64,000 nt of DNA from RHKX01 sp046330415 (GTDB lineage: Bacteria > Actinomycetota > Thermoleophilia > Solirubrobacterales > 70-9), in assembly GCA_046330415.1 (NCBI GenBank), contig JAXLSW010000021.1, positions 1-64,000 of the forward strand. The letters run 5' to 3'. The notes beneath the pieces are model-generated. The model had not been told where the DNA came from. It ran no database searches and worked only from the letters and a program-made list of their open reading frames with translations. The position numbers and the translations under genes are program-made. Position 1 is the stretch's first letter; each line of letters begins with the position of its first letter. Positions 43,937 through 52,715 of the stretch are shown piece after piece.

Positions 43937-44485
43937 TCAGCTGGGCGGCGGCGGGGGCGGCGGGTCGTCGCTGCGGTAGTCGCCCAGCCCTGAGGACGTC
44001 GTGTCGCGCGCGTGCCTCTGCGCAGCCGGTTCGGTCGCGTGGTGGACCCGGTCGGTGACCTGGGCCGGGTGGGCCACGCCCGCGAAGACGAAGTCACCGT
44101 CTGAGTCCTGGGCTGCCGTATCGAAGTCGACGTCGCCGATCTGGAGCATGCGCTGCAGGAAGGACTGCCGGTAGTTGACGTCCTGGACGCGCTCGATCTT
44201 CGTCTCCTGGACGTCGCGGGAGATGATCCCGTGCTTGATGTAGAGCCGCCGCGTGGTGATCATGTAATCGGTCGAGACGCGGCGGATGAAACCGATCAGG
44301 ACGACCAGCGCCGAGCCGCCGATCAGGACGAGGACCGCGATCGCCGTGCTGTCGACCAGCCATAGGAGCAGCGCGAAGATGACCGCCACCAGGGCGATGC
44401 CCTTGATGTAGAAGTCGAGGATCGCCCGCCACGAGGGGTGTCCTTCGAAGACGACGGTCTCTCCAGCGCCCAGGTTCAAAGACAT
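43937..44485 (-). CDS. PH-domain (bPH2, YdbS/YdbT-like) membrane protein
   Basis: 182 residues. The N-terminal VVFEGHPSWRAILDFYIKGIALVAVIF leads into two membrane helices (about 25-45 and 48-70). The bacterial PH domain follows: VSTDYMITTRRLYIKHGIISRDVQETKIERVQDVNYRQSFLQRMLQIGDVDFDTA. The C-terminus ends in a run of seven prolines. ATG 44485 starts the family similarity; the long upstream open frame is the shadow of priA. The function is unknown. Upstream TTATAT suggests a promoter near the priA promoter, since the two genes diverge by 63 nt. Confidence 0.88.
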   Translation of the reverse strand: MSLNLGAGETVVFEGHPSWRAILDFYIKGIALVAVIFALLLWLVDSTAIAVLVLIGGSALVVLIGFIRRVSTDYMITTRRLYIKHGIISRDVQETKIERVQDVNYRQSFLQRMLQIGDVDFDTAAQDSDGDFVFAGVAHPAQVTDRVHHATEPAAQRHARDTTSSGLGDYRSDDPPPPPPPS

Positions 44486-44548
44486 GGGCGCAACATATAA
44501 CGCCGCGCGCGGGATCGCTCGCCGGGCGAGGCCGTACTTTGGCGGCCG

Positions 44549-46735
44549 ATGCGGATCGCGAAGGTCGAGCCGATAACCACCACCCGGGCTGTGCGCGGCC
44601 CGTTCGACTACCTGCTGGCGGAGGGCATGGAGGGCGTCGGGGTCGGCTCGCTGCTGATGGTGCCATTCGCGAACCGGCGGATGCTCGGGGTCGTCGTCGG
44701 TCTCGCCGCGAGCAGCGAGCTCGCCCCCGAGCGGCTCGCAGAGCCGACCGAGGTCCTCGAGGTGGACACGCCTCCCGAGCTGGTCCGGCTCGGCCTCTGG
44801 GTGGCCGAGCGCTACTGCTCGACGCCGGCGCGGGGGCTCTCGCTCGTCCTGCCACCGGGCTTCGGCGGCGGCGCCCGCCCCCGGGTGGCGCGAGCTCGCA
44901 CGGAGCGGCGGGCGGCCATCACCGACGCGGGCCGAGCGGCCCTCGCCGACGAGGCGCGCCTCGGCGCCCGGCAGCGGATCGCGCTCGAGCTTCTCGCGAC
45001 CGCCGGCGAGGTCAGCGGTCCGGAGCTGACCGCCGCCGGCGCGGGAGCCGACGTCCTGCGCCGGCTCGAGGAGCGGGGTCTGGTCAGCCAGGCCGCGGCC
45101 GAGGTCAGGCGCCGGCCGGCGATCTCCACGGTCGGTGCCGTGGCCCGGGGCATCTCGCTCTCCGGCGCGCAGCTCGCGTGCGTCGACGCCGTCGTCGGCT
45201 CGCTCGACGGAACGGGGCCCCGCGAGTGGCTCCTCCACGGCGTCACCGGATCCGGCAAGACGGAGGTCTACCTGGCGGCGATCGAAGCGGCGCTGGAGCG
45301 CGGGCGCAGCGCGATCCTGCTGGTCCCCGAGATCGGGCTCACCCCGCAGACGCTCGGCCGCGTCGCGTCGAGGCTGGGCGACACCGTCGCCGTCCTTCAT
45401 TCCGCGCTCAGCGAGGGCGAGCGCTTCGACGAGTGGCGCCGGCTTCGCTCGGGCGAGGCACGGGTCTGCGTCGGTCCCCGCTCGGCGGTGTTCGCGCCGC
45501 TGGCCGACCTCGGCCTGATCGTCGTCGACGAGGAGCACGATTCCTCCTACAAGCAGGAGGGCGATCCCCGCTACGACGCGCGCGCAGTCGCCGCTCGCCG
45601 TGCCGCCGAGGCGGGGGCGGTCCTGCTCGCGGGCTCGGCCACTCCGCGTCCGGAGAGCTGGGAGACCATGGAGCGCCTGTCGCTTCCCGACCGGGTGGAC
45701 GGCAGGCCACTGCCGCCGGTGGAGCTGCTCGACATGCGCGAGAGCAGCCCCCGAGGAGGCCCGCTGCACCCGGTCGCCCGCGACGCGCTCGCCGCTCTCT
45801 CCGACGGCGCGAAGGCGATCGTCATGGTCAATCGGCGCGGCTACTCACCGCATCTGAGCTGCGCCGCCTGCGGTGAGGCTGTGAGCTGCCCCTCCTGCGA
45901 CGTCTCGCTCGTCCTCCACATGGCAAGCGGCATGCTCGGCTGCCATCACTGCGGCCACACCGAGCCGCCGCCCCGCGAATGCCCCTCCTGCGGGTCCGTC
46001 TCGATCGTCCGCCACGGGGCGGGGACCGAGCGGATCGAGCGCGTCGTCGCCGAGCTGATCGCGCCGGCGCGGGTCTTCCGGCTCGACGCCGACGCGGTCG
46101 CTCAGCGCGGCGGCCACGCGGAGGTCCTCGCGGCGTTCGACGCCGCCGACGGCGGGGCGCTCGTGGGAACGCAGATGGTGGCCAAGGGCCACGACTTCCC
46201 CGACGTCGCCCTGAGCGTCCTCGTCGACGCCGACTCGACGCTCCGCTATCCGGACTTCCGCGCCGAGGAGCGCACCTTCTCGCTGATCGCTCAGCTCGCC
46301 GGGCGCAGCGGACGCGGGGAGCGCGGCGGCCGGGTGCTCGTTCAGACCCTGGCGCCCGACGCCGTGCCGGTTCGGGCCGCCGCCGAGCACGACGCCGCCG
46401 GCTTCCTCGCCGGCGAGCTCGAGCGCCGGCGCGCTTTCGGCTACCCGCCGTTCGCGTCGCTGGTTGCCGTCGAGATCACCGGCCCCGACGAGGCCGCGCT
46501 CATCGCCGCGGGCGACGCGATCGCCGCCGCCGTCCGCCCGGCGATCGCGCCGGGGTCGGAGCTGCTCGGGCCGGCCCCGCGGTTCCGGCGCCGCAATCGC
46601 TACCGCCGTCGCCTGCTGGTCAAGACGCTCGAACCCGATCGCGACGCCGCCGCGGTCGGCGCCGCACTCGATGGCCCGGGTCTCGCGGCCGCGATGCGCG
46701 GGATCACCCTCGCAGTCGACGTCGACCCGCAGTGA
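44549..46735 (+). CDS. priA: Primosomal protein N' (replication restart helicase PriA)
   Basis: SF2 helicase of 728 residues that reloads the replisome at stalled forks. The N-terminal DNA-binding domain includes RGPFDYLLAEGM. Walker A is GVTGSGKTE (about residue 231) and Walker B DEEHDSSYKQ (about 326). The zinc-binding cysteines are in CAACGEAVSCPSCD and CHHCGHTEPPPRECPSCG. VKTLEPDR lies near the end. Many actinobacterial PriA proteins have lost helicase motifs, but this one retains them. TACTTT lies 8 nt before the ATG. Confidence 0.94.
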   Translation: MRIAKVEPITTTRAVRGPFDYLLAEGMEGVGVGSLLMVPFANRRMLGVVVGLAASSELAPERLAEPTEVLEVDTPPELVRLGLWVAERYCSTPARGLSLVLPPGFGGGARPRVARARTERRAAITDAGRAALADEARLGARQRIALELLATAGEVSGPELTAAGAGADVLRRLEERGLVSQAAAEVRRRPAISTVGAVARGISLSGAQLACVDAVVGSLDGTGPREWLLHGVTGSGKTEVYLAAIEAALERGRSAILLVPEIGLTPQTLGRVASRLGDTVAVLHSALSEGERFDEWRRLRSGEARVCVGPRSAVFAPLADLGLIVVDEEHDSSYKQEGDPRYDARAVAARRAAEAGAVLLAGSATPRPESWETMERLSLPDRVDGRPLPPVELLDMRESSPRGGPLHPVARDALAALSDGAKAIVMVNRRGYSPHLSCAACGEAVSCPSCDVSLVLHMASGMLGCHHCGHTEPPPRECPSCGSVSIVRHGAGTERIERVVAELIAPARVFRLDADAVAQRGGHAEVLAAFDAADGGALVGTQMVAKGHDFPDVALSVLVDADSTLRYPDFRAEERTFSLIAQLAGRSGRGERGGRVLVQTLAPDAVPVRAAAEHDAAGFLAGELERRRAFGYPPFASLVAVEITGPDEAALIAAGDAIAAAVRPAIAPGSELLGPAPRFRRRNRYRRRLLVKTLEPDRDAAAVGAALDGPGLAAAMRGITLAVDVDPQ

Positions 46736-47499
46736 TGGCGCGGAGGTTGCCCTGGCGTCGGCGTATCGGTCCCCGGGGCCTTCGGGGTGAGGCTGCGACC
46801 GTAGAATCGGGCGCCGGGGCTGAAGAGAACGGACATCCTGACGACGACCGCGCCGGCGCCGACGGCGACGAGGTCGCCCAGGAGCAGTTGGAGCGGCGCC
46901 GGTTGGCGCTCGCCGAGGTGCGCCAGTTCGGCGACCCGGTGTTGAAGTCCCGCGCGTCGGAGGTGACCGATTTCGGTCCCGAGCTGACGGCGGAGGCCGA
47001 GCGCATGATCGCCCTCATGCACGAGGCGATGGGAATCGGCCTCGCCGCCACACAGCTCGGCGTGATGCGCCGCATGCTGGTCTTCCAGGCGGGACCCGAC
47101 GCCGCGCCCCGGGCCCTCGTCAACCCCGAGCTCGAGTGGGTCTCCGACGACCTGGTCACCGCCGAGGAGGGATGCCTCAGCCTCCCCGACGTGATCGTCG
47201 ACGTCGAGCGGCCCCTACACGCCCGCCTCAGCGGCGTCGATACGGAGGGTCGCGTCATGCGGCTCGAGGCCTCGGGCCTGGAGGCGCGCGTCCTACAGCA
47301 CGAGCTCGACCATCTCGACGGGGTCCTCATCCTCGACCGGACCCCGCGCAAGCAGCGCCGTGCGGCGATGCGGGCGCTTCGCGAGGGCGGTCACTTCGAC
47401 CCGGGCATGCTCGAACGCGGGGGCGGCGACGACGGCGAGGCGGCCGAGGCCGAGTCGGGGTCCGAAGCCGGGGAACCCGCCGACGCGCAGCGGTCGTGA
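46735..47499 (+). CDS. def: Peptide deformylase
   Basis: Metalloenzyme that removes the N-formyl group of nascent proteins. The three motifs are GIGLAATQLG, EGCLSLP (Cys ligand, near residue 148) and HELDHLDG (His ligands, near residue 190). The protein of 254 residues has a ~55-residue Arg/Glu-rich N-terminal extension and an acidic C-terminal tail. ATG 46735 overlaps the priA stop by one base, but family similarity starts only at about residue 60, so a downstream start is possible. The stop overlaps the fmt start (GTGA). Confidence 0.93.
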   Translation: MARRLPWRRRIGPRGLRGEAATVESGAGAEENGHPDDDRAGADGDEVAQEQLERRRLALAEVRQFGDPVLKSRASEVTDFGPELTAEAERMIALMHEAMGIGLAATQLGVMRRMLVFQAGPDAAPRALVNPELEWVSDDLVTAEEGCLSLPDVIVDVERPLHARLSGVDTEGRVMRLEASGLEARVLQHELDHLDGVLILDRTPRKQRRAAMRALREGGHFDPGMLERGGGDDGEAAEAESGSEAGEPADAQRS

Positions 47500-48425
47500 G
47501 CGGCGCGGTCCCGGCGGTCTTCCTCGGCACCTCGGAGTTCGCCGCCGAGGTCCTGCGGGCCCTCGTCGCGTCGGGGCAGCGCCCGGCGCTCGTGGTCACG
47601 CCCCCCGACCGGCGCAGCGGCCGCGGCCGCAAGGTGAGGGCTCCGGCAGCGGCGGAGACCGCCAAGGCCCTCGGGATCGAGCTCCATCAGACGAGCTCGG
47701 TCAACCAGCCGGCCTCACGCGACGCGGTTCTCGCGGCGAATCCCGAACTCGCGGTCGTCTGCGCCTTCGGCCAGCTCATCGGCCCCGAGCTGCTCGCCGC
47801 GCTGCCGATGCTCAACGCGCATCCGTCGCTCCTGCCTCGCTGGCGCGGCGCCGCGCCGATCGAGCGCGCGCTGATGGCCCGCGACGCGAACACCGGAACC
47901 TGCGTCATGCGGCTCGACGAGGGTCTCGACTCGGGCCCCGTCGCCCTGCGCGCCGAGGTGCCCGTCGAGCCCGCCGCGACCTACGGGTCGCTGGCTCCCC
48001 GCCTGGCCGAGCTGAGCGGCGTGCTGCTCGGCGACGCTCTCGGCCTGCACGCCGCCGGTGAGCTCGAGGGGCGATTCGCCACCCAGCCGGAGGACGGCAT
48101 CACCTACGCGGAGAAGATCGAGCCGCCCGACCGGATCGTCGATCCGTTGCGAGCGGCCGCCGACGAGGACGCGCGGATCCGAGCGCTCACCCCGCACATC
48201 GGTGCCGCGATCGACCTCGGGCCCGACGGCCGCCTCGGTCTCCGCTCCGGCGGCGTCGCCGAATCGGACCTCGCGCCGGGGCGGTTCGGCTCCGAGGGCG
48301 AGACGCTGCTGCTCGGCTGCTCCGAGGGCGCCGTCCGGATCGCCGAGGTGCAGCCGGCCGGCAAGCGCTGGATGAGCGCGGTCGACTACCTGCGCGGATA
48401 CGGCGTCCCGCAGGTGGCCGCGTGA
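47496..48425 (+). CDS. fmt: Methionyl-tRNA formyltransferase
   Basis: Formylates initiator Met-tRNA, the counterpart of def. It has 309 residues. VFLGTSEFAAEVLRAL, AFGQLIGPELLAALPMLNAHPSLLPRWRGAAPI (formyl-THF site) and TGTCVMRLDEGLDSGPV are present, with the C-terminal tRNA-binding domain after ~205. GTG 47496 overlaps the def stop, giving a def-fmt pair. Confidence 0.96.
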   Translation: MSGAVPAVFLGTSEFAAEVLRALVASGQRPALVVTPPDRRSGRGRKVRAPAAAETAKALGIELHQTSSVNQPASRDAVLAANPELAVVCAFGQLIGPELLAALPMLNAHPSLLPRWRGAAPIERALMARDANTGTCVMRLDEGLDSGPVALRAEVPVEPAATYGSLAPRLAELSGVLLGDALGLHAAGELEGRFATQPEDGITYAEKIEPPDRIVDPLRAAADEDARIRALTPHIGAAIDLGPDGRLGLRSGGVAESDLAPGRFGSEGETLLLGCSEGAVRIAEVQPAGKRWMSAVDYLRGYGVPQVAA

Positions 48426-48435
48426 TGGCCGCGCG

Positions 48436-49755
48436 ATGAGCCGTCCGACCCCCGCGCGACGCGTCGCCTACGAGACGCTTCGCCGCGTCTTCGAGGAGGG
48501 CGCCTGGGCCGATCGAGCCCTGCGCAGCGCCGCCTCTCGGGTCGGGATCGAGGGGCGGGAGCGCGCGCAGGCGCAGGCGCTCGCCTACGGCGCGGTGCAG
48601 CGCCGCGGCAGCAGCGACTATTTCGCCGCGCTGCTCGCCGACCGCCGCGTGGCGAAGATCGATCCGCCGCTGCTCGCGGCGCTCCGGCTCGGCCTCTACG
48701 AGCTCTTGTGGGCCGAGAGCGCCGACCACGCTGCGGTCGATCAGGCGGTCTCACTGGCGAAGGGACCGGGCGGCCGGCGGCGCGGCGCCGGGCTCGTCAA
48801 CGCGGTGCTTCGCCGCGCCGCGCGGGAGCGCGAGACGCTCCTCGGCGACCTCAGCGAGGACGATCCGCAGGCCGCGGCGCTGATGCACTCGGTCCCGGAG
48901 TGGCTCGCCGAGCTCTGGTGGTCGGAGCTCGGGGCGGGGGAGGCGCGCTCCCTGCTGGCGGCGGTCAACCGCCCCGCGGAGCGGGCGTTCCGGGTCAGCA
49001 GCGGGGACGTGGAGGGCCTGCTCGAGCGGGCGCCGCTGCAGGCGAGCCGTGCGGCCGGGCCGGGGCCGGCGCCTGAGGGTCTGATCGTGGTCGACGGGGG
49101 CGAGTGGGAGTGGGTCGAGGAGGCGATCGCGGAGGGGGAGCTCGTGCCGCAATCGCGCGCCTCCGCGCTCGTGGTGGACGTTCTCGCCCCCCGCCCCGGC
49201 GAGCGCGTACTCGACCTCTGCGCCGGCCCCGGGATCAAGGCGAGCGCCATCGCGGCGTCGCTCGGGGACGACGGCCGCGGGCTGGTGGCGGTGGAGCGCG
49301 ACCCGGGCCGGGCGGCCGAGCTCCGCGAGCTGCTCGCGAGGACCGGCGCTCCCGCCGCGGAGGTCATCGAGGCCGACGCGGCGGGCCCGCCACCGGAAGG
49401 CGGCTTCGACGCCGTCCTCGTCGATCCGCCGTGCACCGGTCTCGGCACCCTGGCATCGCGACCCGACGCGCGCTGGCGCCGCTCGCCCACCGACATCGCC
49501 GAGCTGGCGGCGCTGGAGGCGGCGATCCTCGCCCGCGGCCTCGAGGCCCTGCGCCCCGGCGGCCGCCTCGTCTACTCGACCTGCACGATCTCGCGAGCCG
49601 AGAACGAGGCGGTCGTCGCCGCGGCGGGCGGCAGCGTCGTGGACCTCGGCGCTGCCCACCCCGGGCTCGCCTCCGCTGAAGATCCGCGCTGCCTGCAGAC
49701 GCGGCCCGACCGCGACGGCACCGACGGGTTCTTCATCGCCTCGCTCCTGCCCTGA
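48436..49755 (+). CDS. rsmB: 16S rRNA m5C967 methyltransferase RsmB/Sun
   Basis: SAM-dependent RNA methyltransferase of 439 residues. An N-terminal NusB-like domain (ARRVAYETLRRVFEEGAWADRAL) precedes the catalytic domain. The SAM loop is VLDLCAGPGIKASAIA, the general motif IV DPPCTGLGTL and the nucleophile STCTISRAENE (near residue 381). ATG 48436 is 10 nt after fmt. It often accompanies def-fmt. Confidence 0.93.
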   Translation: MSRPTPARRVAYETLRRVFEEGAWADRALRSAASRVGIEGRERAQAQALAYGAVQRRGSSDYFAALLADRRVAKIDPPLLAALRLGLYELLWAESADHAAVDQAVSLAKGPGGRRRGAGLVNAVLRRAARERETLLGDLSEDDPQAAALMHSVPEWLAELWWSELGAGEARSLLAAVNRPAERAFRVSSGDVEGLLERAPLQASRAAGPGPAPEGLIVVDGGEWEWVEEAIAEGELVPQSRASALVVDVLAPRPGERVLDLCAGPGIKASAIAASLGDDGRGLVAVERDPGRAAELRELLARTGAPAAEVIEADAAGPPPEGGFDAVLVDPPCTGLGTLASRPDARWRRSPTDIAELAALEAAILARGLEALRPGGRLVYSTCTISRAENEAVVAAAGGSVVDLGAAHPGLASAEDPRCLQTRPDRDGTDGFFIASLLP

Positions 49756-49793
49756 GTGCGGCTGCCGGGAGCCTGGGCCACTACGATCGCCGC

Positions 49794-50027
49794 ATGAGCC
49801 AGCAAGGCGAACCGACGCTCTCCCGCCCCGCCTGCCCGGGCTGCGGTGAGCCGTGGCTGCGGCCGACCCAGCTGCCGGGCCGCTTTCGCTGCGTCAACTG
49901 CCTGCAACGCTACGAGCTCGTCTCCCAGTGCCCGGGCTGCGGCACCCACCAGACGATCGTGCGGATGAGCCACGATCAGGATCTGCGCTGTCAGGACTGC
50001 GGCACCTCGATGCTGAGCGCCATCTGA
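49794..50027 (+). CDS. Small double zinc-ribbon protein
   Basis: 77 residues with four CxxC knuckles: Cys14/17, Cys33/36, Cys46/49 and Cys66/69. They are arranged as two zinc ribbons (CPGCGEPW...CVNCLQRY and CPGCGTHQ...CQDCGTS). TACGAT lies 6 nt before the ATG, so it probably has its own leaderless transcript. The stop shares one base with the rpe ATG. The function is unknown. Short proteins of this type lie between rsmB and rpe in some actinobacteria; RNA or protein binding is a guess. Confidence 0.8.
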   Translation: MSQQGEPTLSRPACPGCGEPWLRPTQLPGRFRCVNCLQRYELVSQCPGCGTHQTIVRMSHDQDLRCQDCGTSMLSAI

Positions 50028-50698
50028 TGGGCCTCCCGTCCGGGCGCCGCATCGCGCCCTCGATCCTCTCGGCCGATTTCGCGCGGCTCGGCTCCCAGGT
50101 GGAGATGGTGCTCGAAGCGGGCGCGCGCGTCATCCACGTCGACGTCATGGACGGCGACTTCGTCCCGCCGATAACGATCGGCCCGCTGATCGTCGGCGCG
50201 ATCGCCGATCTCGTGCACGACGCGGGGGGCGCCATCGACGTCCACATGATGATCGAGCGCCCGGAGGCGCAGATCGGCGAGTTCGCGAAGGCGGGGGCTG
50301 ACTCGATCACCTTCCACGCGGAGGCGACGCCGCACTCCCACCGCCTGATCGGTGCCATCCACGACGCCGGCTGCGAGGCAGGGGTCGCGATCAACCCCGG
50401 CACCCCGGTCGAGGCGCTGAGCGCGGTCGTCGCGGACGCCGACCTGCTGCTCTGCATGAGCGTCAACCCGGGCTGGGGTGGGCAGGCGTTCATCCCCGCG
50501 TCGCTAGGAAAGCTCCGTGAGATCGCGGCGCTCGGCTCCGGCGCGGCGATCGAGGTGGACGGCGGCGTCGACGCCGGCAACGCCTCCGACGTCGCCGCAG
50601 CCGGCGCCACCGTGTTCGTCGCGGGCTCGGCGATCTTCCGCGCTGATGATCCCGTCGCCGCCTACCGCGAGATCGCCGCGGCGGCCGGCGCCGAGTAG
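50027..50698 (+). CDS. rpe: Ribulose-phosphate 3-epimerase
   Basis: Interconverts ribulose-5-P and xylulose-5-P in the pentose phosphate pathway. The TIM barrel of 223 residues has APSILSADFARL, HVDVMDGDFVPPIT, DVHMMIERPE, MSVNPGWGGQAFIP and EVDGGVDAGNA motifs, including metal-binding His and Asp residues. ATG 50027 overlaps the preceding stop (TGATG). It converges with the antiporter gene 23 nt away. Confidence 0.96.
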   Translation: MGLPSGRRIAPSILSADFARLGSQVEMVLEAGARVIHVDVMDGDFVPPITIGPLIVGAIADLVHDAGGAIDVHMMIERPEAQIGEFAKAGADSITFHAEATPHSHRLIGAIHDAGCEAGVAINPGTPVEALSAVVADADLLLCMSVNPGWGGQAFIPASLGKLREIAALGSGAAIEVDGGVDAGNASDVAAAGATVFVAGSAIFRADDPVAAYREIAAAAGAE

Positions 50699-50721
50699 CG
50701 CCGAGCAGCGGTCTCCCTCCG

Positions 50722-52521
50722 CTACCCGAGGCCCGGCGCGTCGAAGACGCCGATCGCCTCCTGCAGCCAGGAACGGTCCTGCGGGGAGGTGCTGACTCGC
50801 TCAGCGCGCTCGGCGCACCAGCGAGCCATGTTGCGGCGACCGCCGATCGCGATCAGGTCGGGGCCCGTGACCGCAAAGCGGCCATCGGCGAGCAGGACGA
50901 CCGCGGCGGGGGTGTCGCTGCGGGTCCTCAGCACGCGTGCGACCGCGACGGCGTTGACGCTCTCGGGGTTGCCGGTGTCGCCGTCGCTCGGGCGCGTCGG
51001 TCGCACCGAGAAGACCTGCGGGGAGCCGCGGACGCCGATCTGCACCGGCGTGGGGACCTCGAGCGGCCCGTCGCGCCAGGTCCCGGTCAGCCGGCTGATC
51101 TCGCTGCGCGTCTCGCGGCGCACGAGGATGTGCAGCTCGTCGTCGGCCTCGACCGTCGTCGAGCCGCGCGGCAGCAGCGCCTGCCCGTCGCGGACGATCA
51201 GGTTCAGGAGCGCCTCGCGTGGCAGGCCGAGCTCCTTCACCTCGCGGCCCGCGATGGCGTCGGATCCTTCGACGCGGTAGGCGACGACGTCGCCGCCGAG
51301 CTCCTGGATCATCCCCGTCTCGATCAGGGGCTGGGGGAGGGCGGGCGCTTCGCTCGTCACCCCGAGCCGATGGGCGAAGGGCTCGAACGTGAAGCCCTGG
51401 ATCAGCGTCGAGCTGATGACGACGAAGAAGACGAGGTTGAAGAGCTCCCCGGTGCCGTCGACCCCCGCGATGACCGGCAGCGTCGCGAGCCAGATCGGCA
51501 CCGCACCGCGGAGACCCGCCCAGCTCAGCATCGCGCGCTCGGCGAGCGTGAACGTCGCGACCTGCGTCGCGACCATGGTCGCGATCGGGCGGGCGATGAA
51601 GATCAGGACGAGCGAGAGCGTGATCCCCTCGAAGGCCACTCCGCCGAGCTGGGACGGGAGGACGAGCAGGCCGAGCAGGAAGAAGAGCGAGATCTGCGCC
51701 ACCCAGCCCAGGCCCTGGTGGAAGGCGGTGACGGTCGTCCGCGCCGGGACGATCCCGGTGCCGAGCACCAGGCCGGTGAGGTAGACGGCGAGGAAACCGG
51801 ACCCGTGCCCGACATCGGCCAAGCCGAACGCGATCGCCGCCGCCGCCATCGAGGCGACCGGGTAGAGGCCGGGCGTGGGGAGGTCGAGCTTGACGAACGC
51901 GCGGCGGGCCCCGTAGCCGACCGCGACGCCGACCACGAGGCCGACCGCCATCTCCTCGGCCATCGCGAGCAGCATGTCGGGGAGCCCGTAGGACGGATCC
52001 TGGATCCAGGAGATGAAACCGGTCACGAGCAGGACCGCTACCGGGTCGTTGAGGCCTGACTCTCCCTCGAGCGACCGCGCGAGGCGGCGGTTCAGGTTCG
52101 AGTTGCGGAGCACCGCGAAGATCGCGGCGCTGTCGGTCGCGGCGACGGCCGAGCCGACGATCATGCCCTCGAGCGTCGTCAGGTCGAAGAGTGCCGTGGC
52201 GGCAAAGCCGGCGATCAGCGCCGTCAGGATCGTTCCCACGACCGCCAGGGACACGGCGGTCGGCAGCACCGGCCTGATCTCGCGCCAACCGGCCGTGAGG
52301 CCGCCCTCGAAGAGGATCAGGACGAGGCCGATCGTGCCCAGGGTCCGGGTCAGCTCGACGTCGGTGAAGTCGACCCCGGCGATTCCGTCGCTGCCGACCA
52401 GCATCCCAAGGCCGAGGAAGAGGACCAGGCCCGGCACGCGCACCCTGTCGGCGACGAGCGCAGCGCCGATCCCGGAGGCGAGCAGCAGCCCTCCGATCAG
52501 GATCAGCTCGGCGTCGGACAC
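50722..52521 (-). CDS. Cation/proton antiporter (CPA1, NhaP2/CvrA-like) with C-terminal RCK-type domain
   Basis: Membrane antiporter of 599 residues. About 12-13 hydrophobic segments fill the first ~385 residues, with the CPA motifs ESGLNDPVAVLL and AATDSAAIFAVLR. A cytoplasmic RCK_C-type domain lies at about 410-480 (YRVEGSDAIAGREVKELGLPREALLNLIVRDGQALLPRG). Beyond the usual NhaP2 length there is an extra C-terminal domain (about 495-599) with a VAVARVLRTRSDTPAAVVLLADGRFAVTG core that I do not recognise. The start is GTG 52521 after GAGGAG. TAGTCT at 52557-52552 (minus strand) is a candidate -10. The cation is uncertain. Confidence 0.88.
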   Translation of the reverse strand: MSDAELILIGGLLLASGIGAALVADRVRVPGLVLFLGLGMLVGSDGIAGVDFTDVELTRTLGTIGLVLILFEGGLTAGWREIRPVLPTAVSLAVVGTILTALIAGFAATALFDLTTLEGMIVGSAVAATDSAAIFAVLRNSNLNRRLARSLEGESGLNDPVAVLLVTGFISWIQDPSYGLPDMLLAMAEEMAVGLVVGVAVGYGARRAFVKLDLPTPGLYPVASMAAAAIAFGLADVGHGSGFLAVYLTGLVLGTGIVPARTTVTAFHQGLGWVAQISLFFLLGLLVLPSQLGGVAFEGITLSLVLIFIARPIATMVATQVATFTLAERAMLSWAGLRGAVPIWLATLPVIAGVDGTGELFNLVFFVVISSTLIQGFTFEPFAHRLGVTSEAPALPQPLIETGMIQELGGDVVAYRVEGSDAIAGREVKELGLPREALLNLIVRDGQALLPRGSTTVEADDELHILVRRETRSEISRLTGTWRDGPLEVPTPVQIGVRGSPQVFSVRPTRPSDGDTGNPESVNAVAVARVLRTRSDTPAAVVLLADGRFAVTGPDLIAIGGRRNMARWCAERAERVSTSPQDRSWLQEAIGVFDAPGLG

Positions 52522-52613
52522 GTCACTCCTCGTTCCGGGTCGGGCGGGCGAAGACTATTCGGCGCTCGGGCGTCGGCCCGCGGGGGCACTGTGAGGGCGC
52601 GGTGGGGGCGCGT

Positions 52614-52683
52614 TTGGCGGTGGCGTCCAGCGGGGGTAGAATGCGGCTGACTGACTGGTCAATCAACCCGGCTTTCTCCGGGT
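52614..52683 (+). promoter_or_regulatory. ribD promoter and short leader hairpin
   Basis: TTGGCG (52614-52619) and TAGAAT (52637-52642) are 17 nt apart. In the ~65-nt leader, ACCCGG (52666-52671) and CCGGGT (52678-52683) make a 6-bp stem with a 6-nt loop. The conserved blocks of an FMN riboswitch are not present, so the rib operon is probably not under that control. Confidence 0.62.
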
Positions 52684-52715
52684 GTCCGGAAGCGAAGGCG
52701 AGGGAAGCGACAGCA

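Noticed and set aside
43771..44058. Possible small genes between metK and the PH-domain gene
   Set aside because: Pro/Arg/Gly-rich translations with no ribosome site; the region holds hairpins and short repeats instead.
52522..52715. FMN riboswitch before ribD
   Set aside because: The conserved RFN blocks are not present; only one short hairpin is seen.
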